NCBI RefSeq assembly: GCF_030272615.1
Contig: NC_081405.1
Location: 610,511,065 to 610,575,064 of the forward strand
Source: Cryptomeria japonica
Taxonomy: Eukaryota; Streptophyta; Pinopsida; Cupressales; Cupressaceae
DNA length: 64,000 nucleotides
Direction: 5' to 3'
Numbering within the stretch: the stretch's first letter is position 1; each line of letters starts with the position of its first letter. The position numbers and the translations under genes are program-made. The notes beneath the pieces are model-generated. The model did not search any database. It saw nothing but the letters and a program-made list of their open reading frames with translations, and was not told the DNA's origin. Shown piece after piece: positions 11,897 to 22,876 of this stretch.

Positions 11897-13979
11897 CTCT
11901 ATTATATGATTTTGCCTGACTGAATAAAACGGAGGGAATATCTAATAAGGCGTTATCAGAGGCATTCGCGATCTGTTATTACCCAAAACATTCCTCAGAG
12001 GAAGGGGATTGGACCTGCAAAACCCTAGATTCCCTCCGCCAAAAGCAGCAGACGAATCTTTCCAGCTTTAAAATAAAAAAAATGAAACTAAAATTATAAT
12101 TGTTTTGACTTATTCTGTACAAGTTAAGATGAATAAATTAAATGACTAGGCTCAATGAACATGCGAACATCTCTCATGTGGGTTACAACTTACTATCTAT
12201 TTCTTTTTATTGAAGACAAATAAATGGTATTAGAGCATATAAATAATAGTAAAGTTATTCTAGAATTAAGAGTAGTGATAATTGGACGTAAGCATTCTTT
12301 TTACAAATGGTAAAAGGAGATGAGAATTTAGTTTTATGTGTAATTTGTAGAGTTTTTACTATGGGTTATATTTAGCAATTAAATTTAGATGAATTTTAAG
12401 TTTGCGATGTTTTCACAAATTTATTCTTTATTTTACAAGGGTTTGAGTCTAAAGTAGAAGACTGATAGTATCTATAGATAGTGTAGGAATTAGTTGTGCA
12501 AAGGTTATTCTCTTTCATCAAATCTCTTGAGCTAATTTAATACTTTGAGTAAGGATCAAAGACATATAAAACAATTGTCTAGTGTATCGCATCCATTGCT
12601 AACGATGCAAATGTTGATGTTAGTTGATGTTATAATGATGCATTACTCTCTCTAAATTATAATATCATAATTGGATAAGAGATGGATGATGAATTAGATT
12701 GCTTCATAGAATGAAATAGTGATTTTCCTTTTACAAACACGCTATCATGCAAATCACACATTTCACACTTATGTCAATATATAATTGTTAGTAGGTGGAC
12801 TATTGACCTGAGCTATTAGTAAATTTTGAATTTTGAAAGTTTGGAGGTCAATGTCATGTGTTAATCCTAATTTTTGAATGAGACAAGTATGGATTCTTAT
12901 GATGTGTGAAGGTGGGTTCAAGTTAATTTTCCATCTTTTAATTAAAAACATACCACTTGTACACTATAGATTTTATGTGGTACAATCCAATCAAAGTTAA
13001 TCTAAAATAGAGGGGAAAAGTGTAATCTATGCACATTTTAGCCTAACATTTTCCTTTCACTTTCACAAGTGAACTATTATGAATTGGGATATGCATGTCA
13101 AATTAAAAAAAAACAATATGGAAGTACAATAATATGATCTCATTAAAAGGAGGCTATAGATATGGATGACAATTCCATGTATGCTCTTACAATTTCAACT
13201 CAATCTTGAAACCTATAAACACAAAATTTCAAAGTAGTAGTGTCTACCAAAAATTGAACATATGAACTAATAATAATTACTTAACAATGTTAATAACAAA
13301 ATAAAAAATAAAAAGAGAGATAATAAAATGAAGAGAAACGGGGAAAACAACATCATGGTTGGAATTAGGTTGCACAAGGCCATGAAATGAATCCAAGAAG
13401 GCATATGAAAAGGGTTATTTGTATTTAAATACATTTAAATGAATAATGTTCTAAATATTGGTAAATAAGTGATATTCACAAACAAAATTGTAGGGAGAGT
13501 TTAACTATAGAATGTAAATACACTAAGACTTGAACAATGAGTTTCAAGTGTTATAGTTTAACATCCATGCTAGTTTATTTGTAGTTATGGTGTGAACAAT
13601 TGCAATTTATTTTTAAAATGAATCACTATATATAAAAAATAATGTTGTTGGAAAGATGAATGGGAATAAAATACCACTTGTAGTAGAGATAGACGTCATT
13701 CACACAATTTAAGAGGAATAATATTTTGAAAGATAACAAAAAGTATCACAAGTTGTAAGAAGTGGTCTTATATTTGTATATGAGATAAATAAAAGTGTGG
13801 AGCCAATCATTTTGGGTAGTAAATGAATTCATCAACAACATTAAGAATCGAATAATTTCTTTCACCTTTCCAACTTCTAGGTGTTTTTTGCATATTAATG
13901 AAAAAGTTGGCAAGTGATGGATGTGTTTTTGCATTTGAAATGCCATTCCTTCTTATTCCTCGTGTCTTATTTATGTTTA
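11897..13979. other. Upstream flank of the CAT-like gene; no other gene seen
   Basis: The first about 150 bp would be 5' untranslated region and promoter of the minus-strand transporter. The rest is AT-rich sequence with only short, uncharacteristic reading frames. I recognise neither coding nor transposon sequence. Confidence 0.4.
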
Positions 13980-15430
13980 TAGGGATTTTTTCGGGACTTC
14001 CAACCGTGTTTCCTTCCTTGGTGCTCCCACTGTTGGGTTGGGTGGGGAGGTTGGCCATGGTGTGAAGGTGGTTTCTAGAGTAGAGTCTCTTGGTTAGGTC
14101 GTGCCTATGCTCAAAAACTTTGTCAGCCCTAGTTTTAGGATAGGGCAAGACAATGTTGATGTTAGTGGTCTTAGTGATCACCTTGTCCCTTTCCTATGAT
14201 CTTCCTCGATTAATAAGTGTACTTATGCACATGCTTCTTGATTTGGTTTCAGTCCTACTTGTCCCTAGCACACATTTAGACCGCTTATGCCAAATCTTCT
14301 CTCATAATAATATGTGGTGCGGATGTTGCTAAGAATGAAGCTTTCTTCTAGAGTTGCAGACTAGTCTATTTTTTCATTTCTTTGGCCTTCTCTTCTCATC
14401 CTACAGAATTAGGTTCTGACTTATTGGAAGCCTTTGGTTTTGGGTAAGATAAAAAAACTTCGATTTTTCATTGCTGAGTTTGATTCATCTGAGAATCTAA
14501 ATATTGTGTTGGGGCTTCCTTGGGCTTAGGGAGAGCATTTTCCTTTTATAAAACTTTAGACTCCCTCTTTTAACCCCATTATAGAGCTTATTTTCGTGCA
14601 TCTGATTTGGGTCAAAATGCCTTATCTTCTTCTCCAACTTTAGGAGGATTCCTACTATGAGGACATTGGCAACTATATTAGTTATTTTATGAAGGTTGAT
14701 GATGTCACTTATAGCTTGGGTAACCCCACCTTTGTGTGCATTCTCATTGATATTGAAGTTTCCAAACCTCTTCATGGGGAAGTGGTTCTGATGGTTAGGG
14801 ACATGCCTCAAGGTCACAACAATTGGATTATAAAGGTCCCACCTTTCATTGTTGTCATTTCTTTGCTACTATTCATTTGGTTTGAGACCACTCTTTAGTG
14901 CATTAGAAAGGTACTACTAATTGGTGGAAGGATGTTAAGGAAGATTAGTTGACTTTTGAGGGTTCCTGTATGGTGGTCCCCAACTAAGGTACTACTAAGA
15001 ACCATGATCTAGGTGTGTCCCTTTCATACTAAGATATTCCTTCAGTATTTCTTAATGTTTCTTTGGAGCCTCCTCCTATTTCTAGTTTCTCTCTTGTTAT
15101 GGAAGTTTCTCCCTCCCAAGTACCATCTTCTTTGGTGGTCACTGATTTCCATGTTCTCTTGTTGCACCCATTATGGTTGCTGTTGTTCTTCCTATTGTGG
15201 GATTACTTCTTGTTTCTTCTATTTTTGAGGGGGTTGCATGATAAAATTGCCTGAATTGTTATTTGTCAAAAGAGGCAAGTTTCTTCTCCTTCTCCCCTTA
15301 CTCTTTTGAGGTTAGTGAAATATATTTCTCCTAATCAAGTTTGGGACCCTCATTTCTCAATGGTTCCCTGCTCTAGTCAAAATCTCTCTCTCCCTTCTTC
15401 TTCTCCTTCTTCTCATTCTCTCCTCTCATG
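13980..15430 (+). pseudogene. Second decayed plant LINE ORF1
   Basis: Across broken frames the plus strand gives FIAEFDSSENLNIVLGLPW (about 14470), a FNP segment (about 14570), a remnant of the VW-R-LP-LPL strand, IGNYISYFMKVDDVT (about 14670-14705), FVCILIDIEVSKPLHGEV (about 14735) and PPFHCCHFFATIHLV (about 14840). That is the order of DUF4283 followed by a zinc knuckle in plant LINE ORF1. The upstream stretch 13980-14170 may be its N-terminus (RDFFGTSNRVSFLG). Several stops and frame changes. It is distinct from the copy at 1-1760. Confidence 0.65.
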
Positions 15431-15626
15431 AGTTTTTCTTTCAACTAGTTTGTTGCTCCTATCAAAAGCCTCTTTTTTTAAAAAGCACCTATTCTATTTT
15501 GGTTTTTCCTTGTCTCACTACTCATGAGATTCCTCTATTCTACCTAGATAGTTGTTATGTATGGGTTTAGGTCATTTCTCACTTTATCTAATCATAAGAT
15601 TAAGAATATTATTGTTTACCATTGGT

Positions 15627-15840
15627 GTAATACATTATCAATGGCTAATTTTAGATTAGTTTAGTTTAACAAATACATCATTAGTTACATCGTTAGTTAG
15701 GAGGTTAGATTCATGCAGACATTTTTCATAAGGGAAATAATGGCTTTAAATAGCCATTTAGAGATCAATGTAATATATCCTAGTTGAACCCCAATTGAAT
15801 AAAAGTAATCTCAAAGTCTTTTAGCTTAATCTCTTCTTCA
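15627..15840 (+). repeat. Degenerate copia-type 5' LTR
   Basis: About 214 bp starting TGTAATACATT and ending CTTCTTCA, with a TTTAAATAG core promoter (about 15745) and AATAAAAG before the end. It is followed by TATTGTATCACAGCAAG, a one-gap variant of the initiator-tRNA primer site. Size and arrangement fit short-LTR copia elements. The start is approximate and I found no matching 3' LTR. Confidence 0.5.
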
Positions 15841-15842
15841 TA

Positions 15843-15856
15843 TTGTATCACAGCAA
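15843..15856 (+). other. Decayed primer-binding site
   Basis: TTGTATCACAGCAA resembles TGGTATCAGAGCAA with one missing G and one substitution, directly after a CA-ending LTR-like segment. Confidence 0.5.
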
Positions 15857-16555
15857 GTGTGATGGTTTAGATTTTAGTTATTTTCTATTGATTTTAAGAT
15901 CATTATTTACTAGGTGTGAGTGACATGGGTAAGCATATTAGATGAGGGATAGATCTCATGGATCGATACAAACAAATTCTTACCTTCCTATAATGAATCT
16001 TTTAATCATGTGTATTGTTATTTACATTTGATATAAACCACACTACGTCTAGAATATAGCAAAGAAAAGTCATTTAGAAGGTGTGTTGTAAGGAGGCAAC
16101 ATCGATATAAGATGTGATGAGTAATGGGACTAAGGTGCCTTCTAATCGCATTAAGATGCCCTAAAATGATTAGGTTGCCTTCAAATATCCATGGAAAGAT
16201 TATAAAGAGATAAGTTCAAATACTCATTTTTTTGGTTATTCCTTGTTGCCTAAATCACCATCGTTGGATCATATTTTTCTCTTTTGATCTAGTTGCATTG
16301 TCAATATTTTAGGTTCTTTATTTGTTCATTTTTTGGTTGTACTATGGAGTACACCATTGGCTTCCCCTATTTTTTTCTTGTCTTTTTTAGTTTTTGTGTG
16401 TTGTTATGTGGAGTAAATGCATGATAAAGTAAACTTACAAGTTGTAGTGACATGCTAGATAATCTATTTCCGATCAATCATGCAAATAATATTATTTAAA
16501 AAATTAAAGGAAATTGATGTAGTCAATGTAATATCTTGATAAAGGTTGGTATATT

Positions 16556-16800
16556 GTCTTGAGTCTAAAACAAGAAAAATATGGCATTGAAATTGATGAA
16601 AAGACAATATTTACTAGTGACAATGTGTTGAAGTTGGAATGGGTACCAGACTGGATAGCTATAGTAGCAAGTGGCTATATCAAGATTGAATTCAATGATA
16701 TGTATACTACATTTGGAAATGGGATCTCATTTATAGAAGCTTTGTATCCATTATTCTTGGTTTTGATCTAGAGGTAGGAAAAAAATGACATGCTAGGTGG
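16556..16800 (+). pseudogene. Fragment of a plastid-type dihydrolipoamide dehydrogenase gene
   Basis: The translation contains [40 protein letters not shown] and [16 protein letters not shown], followed, after a one-base shift, by [10 protein letters not shown]. This matches the NAD-binding domain of plant plastid lipoamide dehydrogenase (E3 of pyruvate dehydrogenase), where the same region reads as a GSGYIGLEF Rossmann turn. Two of the three glycines of that turn are replaced here (A and K), so the site would not bind NAD. Stops follow at once on the 3' side. It could be one exon of a decayed gene copy or a captured fragment; no neighbouring exon is visible. Confidence 0.7.
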
Positions 16801-17099
16801 AGGACTAAATCTAGAGGCCAAGAGGATAAGGAATTAATAGATGATCTATTCAAGAATGTGACAATCATTCATTTTCAACATATGGGGACTCATTAATGGC
16901 TACATAGTAATTTGCATGCATCTCATATTAGTATTAATTTAGAGGTAACTTGATTTGCAAGAGAATATGCCATGTGGATTAGGTTTATGTTCATTGTATA
17001 TGTCAAGCAATTGATTTATCTTTTATAATTTCTACTAATCATGTAATTATGTTGGTGTATGGAAGAGTGTTATTCAAGTTATAGTAATTGGGGTTTTCT

Positions 17100-19190
17100 T
17101 TGTAGCACCTAATTAGATCTCCAAAGATTCATCAAAGACATCAAATGAATAATGTGTAAAATAAGATGTCATATCGAAGGTTGGAGGCAATGGAGGTAGG
17201 ATAATATTTATCATCCCAAGGTATCTTATCACTTAGGGATTATTCATTGCATGAGAAGCACCATATTTGTATCCCTGAAGAAATGAGGGTGCCTGGCATT
17301 ATGTGTCCCTCCAAGGAGAAAGGGGGAAATATTTTGATGATTTTTTGAGAACTTTACAATACATTAGACACACTCAAAGGAGACAGGGACTTTCAAAGGA
17401 AGGGTGTCTCATGTGTAAACAATTGGTTGGTGATTTATGTAGCAGGGGAGGGATTGTTTTCATTACACTTGATGAGGTTTTAGAAACACTCAAAGGAGAT
17501 GTGTATTTTTGGAGGAAAGGAACCTCATGTGAAACACTAGAGGAGGCATTAGACACACTCAATTGAGATGTGTAATTTTGGAGGAAATGTATCTTATTGT
17601 CCATGGAGTGTGGGAACACTTTTATGTTCTCTCATGTTGTGTAGATTGGTGCAGCTTCTATAGTCAATAGATCCACTAATGTAGTCAATTTAATATTTCT
17701 TGGGTGAACTAGGAAAATTCATGAAGGTTCTTCATCAAAGTCTCCAAAAGGGTTGGGTTCAATGACAACACACAAACTACAACTTGACAATGATAAAAAT
17801 TGCCAACAATCTCCTCCTTTTTCATTGATCACAACTATCATTACAACACCCATTTATCAACTATACATCCTCTCTCTATATTTGTATCCTCTCCCCCTTT
17901 GATAAAATAATTACCTATAATATTTCTTTGTATCTTTATATATTCTACACATTCTTTCTGTCTCAACCTTTGATGTTAAGGACAAAGGGCACATGTCTTC
18001 ACCTAATTTTACATTCTTATTCATTTGCAATATGTCCCCTTTTTTATTTCCTTCTTTTTTCTTCACATATTTCTCTCTATACTTATACATTCTTTCCTTT
18101 CAATGACAACCAAGAAACTACTTTCTCCCTCGAAGAGAATCAATCCAGTAGACAAAGGATATACCTTGAATTTCTTCCTTTAGATATATGCATCAACTTA
18201 TGCATCTAATTACAAGAAGGAGGGGAAATAACCCCTAGATCCTTCTTGAGATAATCAAAATCATCCTTTGAAAGTGAATTAGTAAATATATCTACAATAT
18301 GATATTTTGCAATGATGTCAAATAGAAATGCATTTAGTCCTTAAATGCATCACTAGATTCTTTGAAATACTTTATATCAGTGTTCACACACATAATAGGA
18401 ATGGACTTATCATACATCACCTTGATATCTTCTAGTGTTTGCTTCATCCACATTGCCTAAGTGTAGTAGGATGCTACAACAATATACTTAGCCCCTTGTA
18501 TTGATAAAGATATCAAATCTTGTTTCTTATTGAACCAGGAAACTAATATATCTCCCATGAAAAATGTATAGTTACCAATGGTACTTCATCTATCATCCAC
18601 ATAGCCTACCCACTCACCATTAGTATAAGACTTCAAAGAGAAATCACTATTCTTCTTGTATCACAAACCATAATTCGGAGTTTCTTTAAAATATCTAAAT
18701 ATTATTCAAACAAATTTTCATGAGATTACTTAGGATTAGCTTGATATGTAGCAACCAAACACAATGCATTCATGATATCAAGTATAGAAGTAATCAATTA
18801 TAGCAATCCTCCAATCATAGACCTATAGAGAGTCTAAACAACTACCATAGACTCATCATCCTTTCTTAAATGGAAACAAATAGCCATGGGGATACTCATT
18901 GGTTTAGAATTATCCATTCCAAATTTCTTCAACATCTCTTTAACATGCATAGCCTTCAAGAAATAAGGATACCATCATCTAGTTGAGCAACTTGATGTCT
19001 AAGAAAGAAAGATATCTCACCAATAATTGGCATCTCAAATTATTTCTAAACTTCTACTATAAATTTCTTACTTCATCATCTTCACAAATGCTAGTATCAT
19101 AAACATATAAAACAACTATCAAAAGATTATCTTCTTCAACCTGGAAGTAAATGTCATTTTCCTAGTTTGAATTATAGGACTAGATCCCAT
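17100..19190 (-). pseudogene. Decayed copia element: RT/RNase H relic, polypurine tract and 3' LTR
   Basis: On the minus strand, from 19190 downward, broken frames give HVKEMLKKFGMDNSKPMS, LYRSMIGGLL, LKSYTNGEWVGYVDDR, WFNKKQDLISLS, MWMKQTLEDIKVMYDK and HIVDIFTNSLSKDDFDYLK, the C-terminal RT and RNase H of a copia polyprotein. It ends near 18205. About 400 bp further on, a minus-strand polypurine tract (17809-17822) precedes TGTTGGCAATTTTT, the expected start of a 3' LTR at 17808. That LTR extends leftwards with internal diverged repeats (17360-17600); its far end is not clear. Numerous stops. Confidence 0.7.
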
Positions 19191-21550
19191 TTTCCTACAT
19201 TACAAGAAGTTAGTGTGGGATGGCTCCTATGATGGAGGATCTATGTGTCAAGCATTACAAAAAATATTCAAAGGTAGTGCCCCCAAAAGCCATGTGATGC
19301 AGAGCCACAGGAAAACTAGGTAGATGCTCAATCCGAACACAACTCAACTTTCTCCACTAGACCAAACAACAAGACACTTACTCACACACCCTTCAATAGG
19401 TTTACATACACCTATTTTCAACTCCAAAATGATTAAAAAATTCATTGATTGATAACACATAATCTTTATGCAACATACCCTCTCAATAGCCTTAATCCCC
19501 AATAGGCTATTCACACCCTTACAAAGGAAAAACATGGACAGGATAATACAGACCCAAACCACCTATGAGATATGCCTTCTTATACCCCATTAGACATGTT
19601 TAACTCATTGTAAGTGATCTACAAACTTCCTAATATGCTTGTTCTTCACAAAGGCTTCAAAACCCTAGTAGCCCTAGATTTCAAATTTTTGGGCAGTAAC
19701 TCTCAAACTTCCCAAAACACCGGACAAAACAATGATGGTTTAGGATACCCTTTTGGTCCCTCTATGACATATGTCAAAACTAGATATGATTCCTTTGGAC
19801 CAATTGTACATAACACCACCTGTCCTAATTAGGCTAGAGCCCCAATTAGGCATGTTTTACAAAGCAACACCTCTTAAATGGGCTCACATAAACTCCACAA
19901 CCACTTGGACACTTAATACTAGTGTCAAAACAACAAATTTCACCAAAAATTTGGGTCTGCATATTTTGGAAATTGTCCAACTCAATTAACCTTCTTCACC
20001 TACTTGCCATTACCCTAATGTCAGGCACTTCAATGCACTTTTCTCTCTCCTCCACACATGGAAATATCCATCAACCTCATCACACTATAGTACACCTGGT
20101 GGCCCAACATTCCCCTGAGTTTGAGATTTTTTCACTCTTGTGAATGTTGAGAACCAACCATTGTTTATGAAACCCTAGGTAGGGTTTTCTCAGACCTGAG
20201 ATAGAACAAAAAATAATCAATCAATTACAACCACTGTTTCAGACCCTACAAATGCTTGGAATGTTAGATGAGACAATTATTTGACCTTCCAAGTACATTC
20301 AATGCATACACCAATCAGATTTTAACAATGAACAATGAACTCTTCATGGACTGAGACACAATTTATTGCAATAGAGATCACCTTCTTTCAAAAATCCATC
20401 AACAACCTTACAAAATTGATCTTGGAGGCTTTTATATGTATCCCCCAACATCTCCCAACATTCATAAAAGAATTTTGAATCAATGGACCATTGGAGAACA
20501 ACTAATCCAAGAGTTGTCATGACAATTTGACAACTTTTGGCAACTTTTCCACATTTGGCCTTATATCTGACCAAAACAACTCAAAACTATTACAAATGAG
20601 CCAATTAGGTCTATAGAAGACACATGAAACCCATCATGACTCATATTGGTCCTTTTGCACAAGTTTGACCAAGGTCGACCTAATAGAGCCTATTGCAAAA
20701 TCACATTACATAATTGTATGATTGAATGAACAAAATGACTATAAAGCCTTACAAACAAGACAACACTCAAATGGATCTTAAGACCCTTATTAGATCATTG
20801 ATGAGACAAGATCACATGGATCAATCACTTGGTGCCCCTGCACCACCATATTTGGTGTATGATTTAGAATTGTAAATCTTGGTTGTTTATAATTAGGTCA
20901 CAAATCTAACAGTTGATATTTTGTGTGGTTTGCCTGTCCTAGAAGGAAACCATATTTAATGAGGTTATTTTATTATGGCTATGTATTTGTGATGTGTTCT
21001 AGGATTCTAATAGTTATTGAATTGCCTCTGGATCTGAAACGCCCACAAAACCTTGATATGAAAAGATAGCATATAAACCCATTTTTTAATTTTTTTTAAC
21101 ATCATTTTGAACTAACATATATACATACCTTGAGATAAAGTTGAACTAGTATAAAGGGTTAAGTTTCAAATGTAAACTTCCTAGGATTAACTTACCTCAT
21201 CCCACTCCCACTCCCCTTTTCCAAGGGTCCTTGGTTAACAAGATCATATATTAAGCAAATTTAGGCCAATTGCTCATTTCACACATATGAACTTCTTCCA
21301 CTCATAATTATTTTATTATTAGGGATATGGTAAGGTACATTACTTAATGTATAAGTTAAAATTATTTCAAGTAGAGGTAATTGTACTTCCCAATGTAACT
21401 ATAGCCTATAGGAAGACGTTAATAACCTAAATTTAGGATTACGAGATAGCCAAATTAACAACTAATCAAATAAAGGAAAAATATTAACTTATAATTTTAA
21501 TTGTATTCTATAGTTGTTTGAATTTATCAATGTTGATTTATTGATAAATG
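19191..21550. other. Spacer, no gene recognised
   Basis: Only short frames. A perfect 10 bp inverted repeat with an 8-base loop (21522-21549) ends one base before the gypsy LTR. Parts may be the decayed 5' portion of the copia relic to the left, but I could not assign them. Confidence 0.35.
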
Positions 21551-22876
21551 TGTAGTCACACAAATCTGTCCATTTTAATTAAATGAATATTTCATATTTA
21601 TTTGATTAAAAATCCACTAACCATCAATTAATTAAATAAATATTTAATTAATTCATCCCCAAACATTCTTCTATTAATTAAATAAATTACTCAATTTATT
21701 TTAATTAATTCATTAAATCAAATTTCAATCAATTAAATAAATAAAATCAATTTATTTAATTAAAATCCCCCTTTTCCTCTTTTAAATAAATTAACATTTA
21801 TTTAAATCATTTTAAAACCCCCCCCACTTGCATTTTCCTACAAATGCAACTTGCACACATTTATTGAAATAAATGAATTTTTATTTTAATAAAATCCTAT
21901 TTTCCCTCACCCACCAAATCCACTTGCAAACCTAATCCCCTTCTAGATTCTTCTAACCCCTTCCTAATTAGTCTAATCCATCCCCTAATTATTGTCACAT
22001 TCCTAAGCAAAATGGAGTCACTTCTCAAAGACTCCAAAGTCTTTGAAAAGCATTTAATGCTTTGTGTGTTCAACAAATTAACCCCCAAAGTCTTCCAAGA
22101 CCACTAATGGCTCTTACATGACCATTTATGGCTCTTACATAACCATTTATGGTTATTTCAATCTTGTCTCCCCAAACATTTATTGTTTTGACCATATTCA
22201 TCCATTTCACATTTGCACAAGAATTTATCCATTGGATAAAAGCTTTATTCTTTGAATAAAGAGTTTATTCATTCAACCAACCTTGACTCAAAATCCCAAG
22301 GTCATATCAGGCATTTAATGCTTATTCCCTCTCCTCTCAACCTATCTCACATTGACACTTGTCATCCTAGGATTGGGTTGAAAGCCCTCACATGGATTTG
22401 AAATCATTCAATCCTGACCCTTGTTGAGATTGCTCAATCTCAACCACCCATTGCTCCATTTTTCCTATAAATAGAGCCCATTCCTTCATAAACCAGATCC
22501 TGAAAACTTGTATGCATCTAAGCTATAGACATTTTAGAGAGCATTTTAGCATAAGCAATCTAACATCTTGTCTTTTTGGTTAAAATACATCATTTTAGCA
22601 TTAGTATTAGCTTTTTATTTCACATTTAGAGCTATACTACAATCTCAATCCTCCATAAGCATCCATAGTGCAAAAAGTTGCTGAGAGCTACACTATTTTG
22701 GAACTTGGAGAGGAGAGGAAGAAGGGAGAAGAAGCTAAGGCCATGCTAAGAGGCAGTTGGAGATGTCTCATGATCTTTGTTTTACTTATTAGATATATTA
22801 GCATGTCTCTTTGTGTCTCTTTTGGAATGCCTTCATATGTTTAGTTTTAGATTGACTAACACTAATGTTTTGTGTG
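21551..22876 (+). repeat. Gypsy 5' LTR, portion shared with the 3' copy
   Basis: Starts TGTAGTCACACAAATC. TATAAATAG at 22466-22474 is a convincing core promoter, so most of this segment is U3 and transcription should start near 22495-22505. Sequence shared with the right copy ends at 22876. The true LTR probably continues: the following sequence (22905-23045) also occurs as a dispersed fragment near 43640-43770, and a possible primer site lies only at 24080. Confidence 0.85.

Noticed and set aside
13807-14181. 124-codon minus-strand frame
   Set aside because: It overlaps the plus-strand LINE ORF1 relic and has no family features.
17303-17566. 87-codon plus-strand frame with repeated Thr-Leu segments
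   Set aside because: It lies in the decayed minus-strand copia LTR and reflects diverged internal repeats of about 80 bp.
20160-20180. AAACCCTAGGTAGGG as a possible telomere-like repeat
   Set aside because: A single imperfect copy, no array.
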